64,000 nucleotides of DNA from Anaerolineales bacterium (GTDB lineage Bacteria; Chloroflexota; Anaerolineae; Anaerolineales; Villigracilaceae), in contig JABTUU010000001.1 of NCBI GenBank assembly GCA_015075275.1, positions 1,467,216 through 1,531,215 of the forward strand, read 5' to 3'. Made by a program: the position numbers and the translations under genes. Below, one piece after another: positions 25,255 to 33,132 of this stretch. Numbering within the stretch: position 1 is the stretch's first letter; every line of letters begins with the position of its first letter. The notes under the pieces are model-generated. The model worked only from the letters and a program-made list of their open reading frames with translations. It searched no databases and was not told where the DNA came from.

Positions 25255-25815
25255 TTAAGTTGGACAGGCTATTCCATTATCCCAAGTAAATTTATAAATA
25301 TTAGTTGATGAAGAGACTGTTGCGCCGCAACATGGGGCGACCACTGATCCTCCCGACCTTTCCATATGAGAATGCGCTCCAGTGTAACAATTCCCAGGAT
25401 TACCACTGGGTACCGTTCCGATCAATTTTGTGCCACTTGACAAATTATATAATGTACCATTAGTAACGGCTGGACTTGCAACATGACCAAACCTAACGGA
25501 TCCCATATAACAAGCACCATTCGATTTTCCGTACAACTCTACGGTTACCATTCGTCTATAGTTATCTTCATAACTTGAGCTACAACAAGAAAGGCTTACA
25601 TAGGTGACAATACTTAATACGTTGGGATAATTTACCCGAAGATTTATGTTTCCAGATCCACCGATATCGACTGGGTTAGATGAACTCATGTATGTGCCAT
25701 GATTACTCCCTGATCCATTACAGACATCAGAGGCATAGGGAAATGTGCAATACTTATTTCGGCCTGTGATAGTGCCCGAGATGGGACCCCTAACGTAGAC
25801 TGTTACGAGAGCCAT
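25255..25815 (-). CDS. Cys-rich protein with M23-peptidase-like C-terminal half
   Basis: A 186-residue protein with nine cysteines, two of them as CC pairs (LSCCSSS, APCCGAT). The stretch from FGHVASPAV through GTKLIGTVPS to CYTGAHSHMER follows the M23/lysostaphin pattern (GHL ... G-x-x-IG-x-VG ... TG-x-HxH-x-E), including the HxH zinc motif. The upstream zinc motif HxxxD is not clear: NHGTYM has Met where Asp is expected. There is no obvious signal peptide, unlike most M23 enzymes. AAGGAGG lies 5 nt before the chosen ATG, whereas an earlier in-frame ATG lacks one. High predicted expression and flanking MauE-like gene suggest a disulfide-bonded exported protein; the route is unknown. Confidence 0.6.
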   Translation of the reverse strand: MALVTVYVRGPISGTITGRNKYCTFPYASDVCNGSGSNHGTYMSSSNPVDIGGSGNINLRVNYPNVLSIVTYVSLSCCSSSYEDNYRRMVTVELYGKSNGACYMGSVRFGHVASPAVTNGTLYNLSSGTKLIGTVPSGNPGNCYTGAHSHMERSGGSVVAPCCGATVSSSTNIYKFTWDNGIACPT

Positions 25816-25850
25816 TTTATCCTCCTTAATATTTTTGAGAATCAATTATT

Positions 25851-26558
25851 TTATTTTTCAACAAGGGATTTTCCAACACTTTCAACATTATCGCGCCATC
25901 CTTCGTATTCCATAAAAATTGTGTAAAGCACATCTCTCTTTATCCATTGCAAAGTGTAACCTTGATCAGTTGGCAACATGATACCTTGCTCGGGTGTAAA
26001 AACTACTTTATCAGGTTTTCTTATAATATATTCATCATCAAGAATTATCTCGGGCGGTTCTTTTTTAGGATAAGTAAGAACGGGCCACACTGGGTATGGC
26101 CGCGCAAATATTGGGCGGGCTGAAAGACTAATCAGCGGCTCGCGATTATTTTCGAAGCCAAAGTCAAGTCTTGCTTCCCATACTTCACTAGAACCTGCAA
26201 ATCTCAGAACATATCCGTGTAAAAATGTCATTTTATGGGGTAGCGAACCTAGTACGAATATACGAAAATCAATATTGTTTCTTAAGTTTTCAATGCTGTC
26301 GAACCAAGAGATATCCCCTTTATACGCATCCAGCTCAGGATTAAGCAATGTAGATTCGTCGACATTACAAAGAATTGGACACGGTGCAACTTGAACGAAG
26401 GAAGGAATAGGAGCGTCTTGATCAAGAAGTACGAAGCCTTCGTACAATTCTCCGTCTGAAGAATCTATGCCTTGTGTTTTTCTTATCAATGTGTTAAGTG
26501 GCGTCAACACAAAACTAAACGCCCCGACCATTTTGATAAAGTCTCGTCGGTTCAACAT
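25851..26558 (-). CDS. Tat-signal protein of unknown function
   Basis: A 235-residue protein beginning MLNRRDFIKMVGAFSFVLTP, a twin-arginine signal (RRDFIK) followed by a short hydrophobic core. The mature part has two close cysteines (APCPILCN), a beta-rich middle and several Pro-rich turns. No family is recognised. AAGGAG lies 6 nt before the ATG. It is the first large gene of the island operon and directly precedes the Cys-rich protein. The window also encodes TatA/B and TatC (29.3-30.5 kb), which could export it. Confidence 0.65.
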   Translation of the reverse strand: MLNRRDFIKMVGAFSFVLTPLNTLIRKTQGIDSSDGELYEGFVLLDQDAPIPSFVQVAPCPILCNVDESTLLNPELDAYKGDISWFDSIENLRNNIDFRIFVLGSLPHKMTFLHGYVLRFAGSSEVWEARLDFGFENNREPLISLSARPIFARPYPVWPVLTYPKKEPPEIILDDEYIIRKPDKVVFTPEQGIMLPTDQGYTLQWIKRDVLYTIFMEYEGWRDNVESVGKSLVEK

Positions 26559-26641
26559 GGGTATTCTCCTTTCTCATACAACGTATAGATGCAGAATACA
26601 ACCGGCCAGCCTCGTTGTCAACTACGGATTCCCGAATCTTG

Positions 26642-26848
26642 TTACTTTTTGAACAAGTGAATGAGTTTTACTACCGCTTCGGTTCGCGACCCTACTCCCA
26701 ATTTTTCATAAATGCGCGTCAGGTGATGTTCAATTGCGCGTGTTGAAACAGCCAGTCGCAAGGCGATCTCCTGCGTGCTTTTGCCTTCGAGCAACAGGTG
26801 AATCACTTCCAGTTCCTTATCGGTAAATTGGCGCTGTTGATTTTCCAT
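26642..26848 (-). CDS. Orphan LuxR-type HTH protein
   Basis: A 68-residue protein that is just the GerE/LuxR helix-turn-helix: FTDKELEVIHLLLEGKS, then IALRLAVSTRAIEHHLTRIY as recognition helix. There is no receiver or ligand domain, so it must be controlled by expression level or a partner. AAGGAGG lies 6 nt before the chosen ATG. It is the first gene of the AT-rich island and reads in the same direction, so it probably regulates the downstream genes. Confidence 0.8.
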   Translation of the reverse strand: MENQQRQFTDKELEVIHLLLEGKSTQEIALRLAVSTRAIEHHLTRIYEKLGVGSRTEAVVKLIHLFKK

Positions 26849-26975
26849 ATCACTGCCTCCTTCAATGATGTACAACAATCCCCCGTCAGCAAATTTGTTT
26901 ATACCACAAGGTGTTTTTTTTTAGCATAGGAGATTCGTACCGCAATACATTAATTTGTCTTACAATAAGACAGAT

Positions 26976-27653
26976 ATGAAAAACAAAATGTTCCAAACCC
27001 TTTCTGTCCTCATCACCCTCCTCGTCCCCATCGCCCTCATCGGGCTGGGACTGCGTCTGCTATTAACGACAACCTTCCTCCATATCGAATACAACATGCC
27101 GCGCTTCCCGCAAGATGAATACGGCTTTACAAAAGAAGACCGTTTGAAGTGGGCGCCGTACGCGGTGAAGTATCTCGCCAACGACGCGGACATTTCGTAT
27201 CTCGGCGGTCTGAAATTCGACGATGGAACGCCGCTGTACAACGAGCGCGAGTTGAGTCACATGGAAGATGTCAAGCGCGTCACACGCGGCGCGTTGAATG
27301 TTTGGTATGCGACTCTCGCGATCCTGCTCGCGCTGGGGAGTTGGTCAAAGGCTGCGCACTGGGAGCAGGCATACCGTCAGGGTTTCAGACGGGGCGGATG
27401 GCTGATGGTGAGACTGGCAGTCGCCATCGGCTTGATCGTCATCGTGGGAATCGTTGTCAATCCAAATGTCTTTTGGGGTTTCTTTACGGCGTTCCATAAA
27501 TTATTTTTCGAGGGCGACTCGTGGCTGTTCCTGTATTCAGACACATTGATCCGCCTGTTTCCCATCCGCTTTTGGCAGGATACATTTTTGTTCGCGGCGG
27601 TGATTGCGCTGGGCGGAGGATTGACGCTGGGAACGGGATTAGAAAAAGAATAG
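26976..27653 (+). CDS. TIGR01906/DUF1461 integral membrane protein
   Basis: A 225-residue protein with four to five helices and the TIGR01906 pattern: an N-terminal helix followed by an extracytoplasmic loop with YGFTKEDRLKWAPYAVKYL and LYNERELSHMEDVK, then helices. Function is unknown. An ATG at 26976 gives a normal N-terminus. It begins the higher-GC sequence after the island and is divergent from the LuxR gene. Confidence 0.8.
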   Translation: MKNKMFQTLSVLITLLVPIALIGLGLRLLLTTTFLHIEYNMPRFPQDEYGFTKEDRLKWAPYAVKYLANDADISYLGGLKFDDGTPLYNERELSHMEDVKRVTRGALNVWYATLAILLALGSWSKAAHWEQAYRQGFRRGGWLMVRLAVAIGLIVIVGIVVNPNVFWGFFTAFHKLFFEGDSWLFLYSDTLIRLFPIRFWQDTFLFAAVIALGGGLTLGTGLEKE

Positions 27654-27718
27654 CGATTACGCAGCACGAAGTGCGCAATACCAACACGGTGTATAATTTC
27701 GCGCGAGGAGACTTGCAC

Positions 27719-28477
27719 ATGACAGATTCTTTATCGCTTGAAAACAAAGTCGCGGTGGTGACCGGCGGTTCGCGCGGGATCGGTCGCGCGGTGGCGCTCG
27801 AACTTGCGGCGCGCGGCGCGGCAGTGATCGTCAACTACAACAAATCCTCCGATGCGGCGGACGAAGTGGTGAAAGCCGTGCAATCGGCGGGAGGCAAAGC
27901 CGCCGCGTTTCAAGCGGACGTTTCGGACTTCAAGCAGGCAGAGGCGCTGATCAAGTTTGCGATTAACACCTTCGGCGACCTGAGCATCCTCGTCAACAAC
28001 GCAGGTATTACAAAGGACACGTTGATCATGATGATGTCTGAGTCGGATTGGGACTCGGTCATCACGACGAATCTCAAATCCACGTTCAATTGCTCAAAAG
28101 CCGCGGTCAAACACATGATGCGAAAACGCGTCGGACGGATCATCAACATGGCTTCGGTGGCGGGGCAGATGGGGAATCCCGGTCAGGTAAATTATTCCGC
28201 TTCCAAAGGCGGGCAGATCGCGTTCACAAAATCATTGGCGCGCGAGGTGGCGGCGCGGAACATCACTGTCAACGCGATCGCGCCAGGTTTTGTGGACACG
28301 GAAATCCTCGATGCAATGCCGCCTGAAACCCTCGAAGCCGCGCTGAAGCTAGTTCCCTTGGCGCGCAAAGGCAAACCCGAAGAGATCGCTTACGCGGTCG
28401 CGTTCCTCGCCTCCGATCAAGCCGCGTTCATCACCGGTCAAGTCCTCGGTGTGGATGGCGGAATGGCGATGATGTAG
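27719..28477 (+). CDS. fabG: 3-oxoacyl-ACP reductase FabG
   Basis: A 252-residue short-chain dehydrogenase that matches FabG, the NADPH-dependent beta-ketoacyl-ACP reductase of fatty-acid elongation. The cofactor motif TGGSRGIG is at 15-22, NNAG near 90, catalytic Tyr and Lys in NYSASKGG near 155, and the FabG-typical C-terminal FITGQVLGVDGGM. GAGGAG precedes the ATG by 8 nt and TATAAT lies further upstream. No other fatty-acid genes are adjacent, so a related SDR role remains possible. Confidence 0.88.
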   Translation: MTDSLSLENKVAVVTGGSRGIGRAVALELAARGAAVIVNYNKSSDAADEVVKAVQSAGGKAAAFQADVSDFKQAEALIKFAINTFGDLSILVNNAGITKDTLIMMMSESDWDSVITTNLKSTFNCSKAAVKHMMRKRVGRIINMASVAGQMGNPGQVNYSASKGGQIAFTKSLAREVAARNITVNAIAPGFVDTEILDAMPPETLEAALKLVPLARKGKPEEIAYAVAFLASDQAAFITGQVLGVDGGMAMM

Positions 28478-28482
28478 AAAGG

Positions 28483-28512
28483 CAGAGATTGGAGATTAGT
28501 CTCCAATCTCTG
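28483..28512. repeat. Perfect inverted repeat of the CTCCAATCTC family
   Basis: CAGAGATTGGAGA and TCTCCAATCTCTG, a perfect 13-bp inverted repeat with a 4-nt loop between fabG and the Asp23 gene. There is no T-run. The same 13-mer occurs at 21504-21516, so it belongs to a dispersed family rather than being a private terminator. Confidence 0.6.
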
Positions 28513-28525
28513 AAATGGATTAACC

Positions 28526-28882
28526 ATGACCGACTCACCCTCCCTCGATAAAACCACCATCTCGCCCGACGCGCTTCTTACGATCGTGAAGCTTTCAGCG
28601 TTGGGCACGCCGGGCGTTAGCCGCATGGCAAACGTCGTCGGCGGAGTGAACCGCCTTTTCAGACGCGGGGCTCACAATGGCGTGCGGCTGTATATCGAGG
28701 ATAATATCGCGTCCGCCGATCTGCATCTTGTGTTGAAAGAAGGCGCAGATATCCGCGAGACCAGCCGCAATGCGCAAGCGCAGGTGGCGCGCGCGCTGCA
28801 GGAACTCGTCGGCATGGAAGTCGGTTCGATCGAAGTGCATGTGGAAGATATAGACTATAACGGAGAAGCGCAGTCGCAATGA
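28526..28882 (+). CDS. Asp23/Gls24 family envelope stress protein
   Basis: A 118-residue protein of the Asp23/Gls24 family. The start ISPDALLTIVKLSALGTPGV and the end VGSIEVHVEDIDY match the family profile. Members are abundant stress-associated proteins, often tethered at the membrane, and the gene is very frequently next to nusB. Here it overlaps nusB by 4 nt (ATGA). Confidence 0.88.
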   Translation: MTDSPSLDKTTISPDALLTIVKLSALGTPGVSRMANVVGGVNRLFRRGAHNGVRLYIEDNIASADLHLVLKEGADIRETSRNAQAQVARALQELVGMEVGSIEVHVEDIDYNGEAQSQ

Positions 28883-29310
28883 AACCCCGCACCAGGGCGC
28901 GCGCGCTCGCCCTGCAAGTACTTTACGAAGTAGATATGGTGAATCATCTGCCCGGCGAAGTCTTCCAAGCCCGGCTAAACGAAGCGCCTTTGCCGGACGA
29001 TCTCTCCGAGTTCGCTCGCAGTATCGTTTTTGGCGTTCTCCCCCTCACGCAGCCGCTCGACCAATCTATTGCAAACTACGCGCCAGAATGGCCCCTCGAT
29101 CAGATTGCCGCAATTGACCGCAATATCTTGCGCATCGCGCTATGGGAACTTGTCGCCGCCAACGATACGCCGATGAAAGTGGCGATCAACGAAGCGATAG
29201 AACTGGCGAAATCCTATGGCTCCGATTCGGCGCCGCGTTTCGTCAACGGCGTGCTTGGTTCGCTGGCAGAGCATCGTCAAGAAATTCGACAAGCGTTGCA
29301 AAAGGCATAA
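28879..29310 (+). CDS. nusB: Transcription antitermination factor NusB
   Basis: A 143-residue all-helical protein of standard NusB length. Features are RARALALQVLYEVD at the start, DQIAAIDRNILRIALWEL in the middle, and VAINEAIELAKSYGSDSAPRF toward the end. With NusE/S10 it binds boxA RNA to allow read-through of rRNA operons. Coupled to the Asp23 gene; the tatA gene begins immediately after its stop. Confidence 0.93.
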   Translation: MKPRTRARALALQVLYEVDMVNHLPGEVFQARLNEAPLPDDLSEFARSIVFGVLPLTQPLDQSIANYAPEWPLDQIAAIDRNILRIALWELVAANDTPMKVAINEAIELAKSYGSDSAPRFVNGVLGSLAEHRQEIRQALQKA

Positions 29311-29679
29311 ATGGAAATCTTCGGCATCGGTTTTTCCGAACTTATCTTCATTCTTGTCATCGCCGTCATCGCGCTGGGACCGAAAGACCTGCAAAAAACA
29401 GGGCGCGCGTTGGGGCGCTGGTTGAATAAAATGAATCGTTCCGAACTTTGGCAAACGCTCCGCAACGCGTCGAATGAACTTAGCCATTTACCGAACAAAT
29501 TAATGCGCGAAGCGAATTTAGAAGATTGGGAGGCGGAGCAAAGTTTGCTCAAGATCGCAAATCCGCGCGAACGCAAGCCGATCTCTCTACCCGCTCAGCC
29601 GCTATCCCCGTCCAAAACTCCCGATCATATCTCTTCTGCGGCTGCGCCCGAAGAAGAACCGTCCTCATCAAATGACTAA
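29311..29679 (+). CDS. TatA/TatB-type twin-arginine translocase subunit
   Basis: A 122-residue protein with one N-terminal helix (MEIFGIGFSELIFILVIAVIA), the FGP-like hinge ALGPKDLQKTGRALGR, an amphipathic helix and a long charged Pro/Ser tail. The tail length and Glu at position 9 resemble TatB more than the short TatA. It overlaps tatC by 8 nt, so both translocase components are made together. Confidence 0.85.
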   Translation: MEIFGIGFSELIFILVIAVIALGPKDLQKTGRALGRWLNKMNRSELWQTLRNASNELSHLPNKLMREANLEDWEAEQSLLKIANPRERKPISLPAQPLSPSKTPDHISSAAAPEEEPSSSND

Positions 29680-30547
29680 CGTGTTCCGAAATATATTTCG
29701 CGCAGCGCTCTTTCCGTTCGCGCTGTTCTACCGCATTCTAGCGACCCCGTTCACATTGACGAAACGCGCCTGGACATTCCTCGCTTCTGACTCAAAAGAA
29801 AGCTATAAAAAAGAAGTCTGGGATCATGTTGAAGATCTGCGCGGGCATCTATTAAGAATCGTCCTCTGTCTGACGCTGACTGTAGGCGTCTCCTTTTATT
29901 TCACGCTGCCCTTAATGGAATATCTCGCACGTCCCGTAGGCGGATTGCCGAATTTGCAAGCCATCGAAGTGACTGAAGAGATCGGCGTCTTCATGCGCGT
30001 CGCGCTGACGAGCGGCTTCATCATCTCTCTACCGTATATTGCATTCGAATTCTGGTGGTTCGCCGCCAAAGGTCTGTCGTCGCGCGAGAAACGCTACACA
30101 TTGCTGATCATCCCCACCGCATCGTTTCTCTTCGTCCTCGGGGTCGCATTCACCTACTTCGTCTTAATTCCCGCCGCGCTGCCCTTTCTCGGAAGTTTCA
30201 CCGCTATTTCGCAATTCTGGGCGGCAAAAGAATACTTTGGATTTATTACAAGTCTCATGACCTGGATCGGCGTCTTCTTTGAATTTCCCCTTGTTATTTT
30301 CGCGTTAAGCTACCTCGGGGCGGTATCGCCGGCTACGCTAACGCAACAATGGAGAGCGGCGATCGTCGTGATCGCGATCGTTGCTGCGGCGGTGACGCCA
30401 ACGGTAGACCCAGTGAATATGGGATTGGTCATGTTGCCGATGATCTTGTTATACTTCGCCAGCATCGGCTTAAGCCATCTCGCCGCCGCAATGCGTAGAA
30501 GAAGCGCGCCGCAGCGCCAGGAACGCAAGTCTGAGCCCGAGGTATAA
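29672..30547 (+). CDS. tatC: Sec-independent protein translocase TatC
   Basis: A 291-residue TatC with six predicted helices and an extended N-terminus of about 50 residues. Core motifs include WDHVEDLRGHLLRIV near 58, the Glu-containing first periplasmic loop, and the region YIAFEFWWFAAKGLSSREKR. It forms the receptor for twin-arginine signal peptides together with the preceding TatA/B protein. A candidate substrate, the RRDFIK protein, is encoded 3 kb upstream. Confidence 0.93.
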   Translation: MTNVFRNIFRAALFPFALFYRILATPFTLTKRAWTFLASDSKESYKKEVWDHVEDLRGHLLRIVLCLTLTVGVSFYFTLPLMEYLARPVGGLPNLQAIEVTEEIGVFMRVALTSGFIISLPYIAFEFWWFAAKGLSSREKRYTLLIIPTASFLFVLGVAFTYFVLIPAALPFLGSFTAISQFWAAKEYFGFITSLMTWIGVFFEFPLVIFALSYLGAVSPATLTQQWRAAIVVIAIVAAAVTPTVDPVNMGLVMLPMILLYFASIGLSHLAAAMRRRSAPQRQERKSEPEV

Positions 30548-30573
30548 GCACGAACGAAACAGAGGAGAACGCC

Positions 30574-33084
30574 ATGAAGTCACGCGCAGTATCGCGTCAT
30601 CTTTTCATCTACGTCATCATCCTTTCGCTGACCAGTCAGGCATGCGCTTTTTCACTGCTTGAATGGCCCATCTTTCCAACCTCCAGCGCCAGCACGCCAG
30701 CCCCCTCCGAGCCGATCAACACACCCGCGCCGCGCGCGCAGGTTGCGTTCACCGTTCGCTTACCGGAACCGCTCTTACCCGGCGAAACGCTCGATCTGAG
30801 CGTAGTGGACGAAGTTACCGGGCTCGCTTACAACCCAACGCCTTACTCCATGTCGCCGCTCGACGCCGTGACGTACGCCGCCCAACTGGATATTCCCGAT
30901 CAAGCCGTCATCCGCTATCGCTATGTGCGCAAGAACGGCGGACTTATCATTAACGAAGACACCAACCGCGATGAACCCATCCGGTATCGTTTGCTCTACA
31001 TCAATGGACACACACAGATCATCGACACGGTCAGCAGTTGGGCGGACAAACAAGCGAACACGTTGTCAGGCAGCATTAGCGGCATCATCGTAGATGTGGA
31101 TAGCGGCTCGCCCATCCCCGATATCCTCGTCGCCGCTGGCGGCGCGCAAACGCTGACCGATTCACAGGGACAATTTAAATTAGACGGTTTACGAGGCGGC
31201 GCATACAACCTCGTGATCTACGCCATGGACGGACTCTATCGGACATTTCAACAAGGCGCAACAGTCGCCGAAAACTCCGATACCCCGGTACAAAAAATCG
31301 GGATCAAGCGCGCGCCGCTGACTCAGGTCACGTTCACGGTCTCCGTTCCGCCGGGCACAGTCGGACCGAACGTACCGATTCGCTTGGCGGGCAACCTGCT
31401 TCAACTAGGCAACACGTTTTCCGATCAACGCGCCGGCTTCAGCGCCATTGCAGACCGTATGCCCGTTCTCAGCCCCACCGCCGACGGACGCTATTCTGTC
31501 ACGTTGCTCCTGCCCGCTGGCGCAGACGTGCAATACAAATATACGATGGGCGACGGCTTTTGGAATTCTGAATTTACCTCCGACAGCCGCTTTGTCACAC
31601 GGCGCATCCTTGTGCCGACTCAAAACATCGTAATTGAAGACGTTGTGCAATCGTGGCAATCCGGACCGAAAGCCCCCATTCTATTCGACCTGACCGTACC
31701 CGCCAATACCCCTTCCACCGAGCGGATCTATATCCAATTCAACCTTCTGCTAGGCTGGTCGCCTCCCATACCGATGCTGCAACAAGCGCAAAATCGCTGG
31801 GTATACAAACTATACGGGCCGCTGAACATTACCGGTTCATTTACCTACCGCTTCTGTCGCAACGCCCAATGCGATTCGGCGGACGATTCGCAAACGATCG
31901 GTCCAAACGCGCACGGCAGAAACGTCACCCCTGCACTTACGCCTCAAAGCATCAGCGATGCCGTCGCCTCATGGGCATGGTCCCTCGACGCCAGCCCTAC
32001 CACGCTGGTCGCCTCCGCCATCCCATCGCGCGGAAGCGGCTTCATGGCGGGAGTGGAGTATCAGCGTTATTACGATCCACACACGCCGGTCTTCAACGAT
32101 ATCGCCTTGCAAAACATTCAAAGCCTGGGCGCAAACTGGGTGATCTACACGCCTTCATGGACATATCAACGCATCTCGCCGCTGGTTTTTAGCGAGCAGC
32201 CCGGCAAAGATCCGTTCTGGTCCGACACACTTAGAGCGGTGACCGAGGCGCGCGCGCGCAATTTCAACGTTGCGTTATTTCCACAACCGCGTTTTGAAAC
32301 AAACTATGCTGACTTTTGGAAGAACGCTCCGCGCGACAATACCTGGTGGAACAATTGGTTCGAACAGTATCGAAACTTCATTGTCCACTTCGCCGACCAA
32401 GCGACGCAATCCGGCGCACAAGCCATCGTCATCGGCGGCGACTGGATTCTCCCCGCGTTGCCGGGCGGGAAATTGTCTGACGGCAGCCCGAGCGGAGTTC
32501 CCGCCGACGCGGAAAATCGCTGGAAGAATCTTATCGCTGAAGCGCGCCAGCGTTCACACAGCAATGTGATCTTCGCTCTGCCGTACAACAACGCCGATTT
32601 CGTCCCGCCGATCGCTATACTGCGCGACGCAGACGCAGTTTATCTACTCTGGTTCGCAAGCCTTAGCGCGCTCTCCGTGCCAGTCAAAGAAGATATGATC
32701 GCCGCCGCCGGCGCGTTGCTCGATGAAAATATCGCGCCATGGCAATCGCAAACCGGCAAACCGTTCATTCTCGGACTCTCGTACCCGTCTTCCACATATT
32801 CGGCGACCGGTTGTATTCCAAGCAGCGGCGCCTGCCTCGATTGGACCGCGCTCAACCGTCCCAATGCGGACGTAGACGCTGTCAGCCTTGACCTACAGCA
32901 ACAAGTGGATATTTACGATGCGATTCTCAACGCAATGAATTCGCGCAGCTGGGTCAGCGGTTTCGTCAGCCGCGGTTATTTCGAGCCGGTGGAACTGCAA
33001 GATAAATCCGCGTCCATTCACGGCAAGCCAGCGCGCGATCTGCTTTGGTATTGGTTTCCACGATTGTTGGGAAATGTCAAATAG
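30574..33084 (+). CDS. Large lipoprotein: carbohydrate-binding-like modules and TIM-barrel-like C-terminus
   Basis: An 836-residue lipoprotein (lipobox TSQAC, Cys near 24). After a Pro/Thr linker come a starch-binding-like beta domain (about 50-150), a carboxypeptidase regulatory-like domain (about 165-240, SGIIVDVDSGSPIPDILV), two further CBM20-like beta modules (about 245-350 and 365-460), then a region of about 330 residues with alternating strands and helices (SLGANWVIYTPSW, AIVIGGDWILPAL) typical of a glycoside-hydrolase TIM barrel. Catalytic acids cannot be fixed by eye. GAGGAG precedes the ATG. It probably acts on surface or extracellular glucan-like polymers; the substrate is a guess. 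Confidence 0.65.
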   Translation: MKSRAVSRHLFIYVIILSLTSQACAFSLLEWPIFPTSSASTPAPSEPINTPAPRAQVAFTVRLPEPLLPGETLDLSVVDEVTGLAYNPTPYSMSPLDAVTYAAQLDIPDQAVIRYRYVRKNGGLIINEDTNRDEPIRYRLLYINGHTQIIDTVSSWADKQANTLSGSISGIIVDVDSGSPIPDILVAAGGAQTLTDSQGQFKLDGLRGGAYNLVIYAMDGLYRTFQQGATVAENSDTPVQKIGIKRAPLTQVTFTVSVPPGTVGPNVPIRLAGNLLQLGNTFSDQRAGFSAIADRMPVLSPTADGRYSVTLLLPAGADVQYKYTMGDGFWNSEFTSDSRFVTRRILVPTQNIVIEDVVQSWQSGPKAPILFDLTVPANTPSTERIYIQFNLLLGWSPPIPMLQQAQNRWVYKLYGPLNITGSFTYRFCRNAQCDSADDSQTIGPNAHGRNVTPALTPQSISDAVASWAWSLDASPTTLVASAIPSRGSGFMAGVEYQRYYDPHTPVFNDIALQNIQSLGANWVIYTPSWTYQRISPLVFSEQPGKDPFWSDTLRAVTEARARNFNVALFPQPRFETNYADFWKNAPRDNTWWNNWFEQYRNFIVHFADQATQSGAQAIVIGGDWILPALPGGKLSDGSPSGVPADAENRWKNLIAEARQRSHSNVIFALPYNNADFVPPIAILRDADAVYLLWFASLSALSVPVKEDMIAAAGALLDENIAPWQSQTGKPFILGLSYPSSTYSATGCIPSSGACLDWTALNRPNADVDAVSLDLQQQVDIYDAILNAMNSRSWVSGFVSRGYFEPVELQDKSASIHGKPARDLLWYWFPRLLGNVK

Positions 33085-33132
33085 AAGAATGCGACTACAA
33101 TCGCAACTACAAATATTTATCTTGGAGGATCC

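Noticed and set aside
25255..26558. Methylamine dehydrogenase small subunit next to MauE-like protein
   Set aside because: The Cys-rich protein lacks the MauA pattern and its Tat signal, and the Tat-signal protein next to it has just two close Cys; only the accessory-gene resemblance remains.
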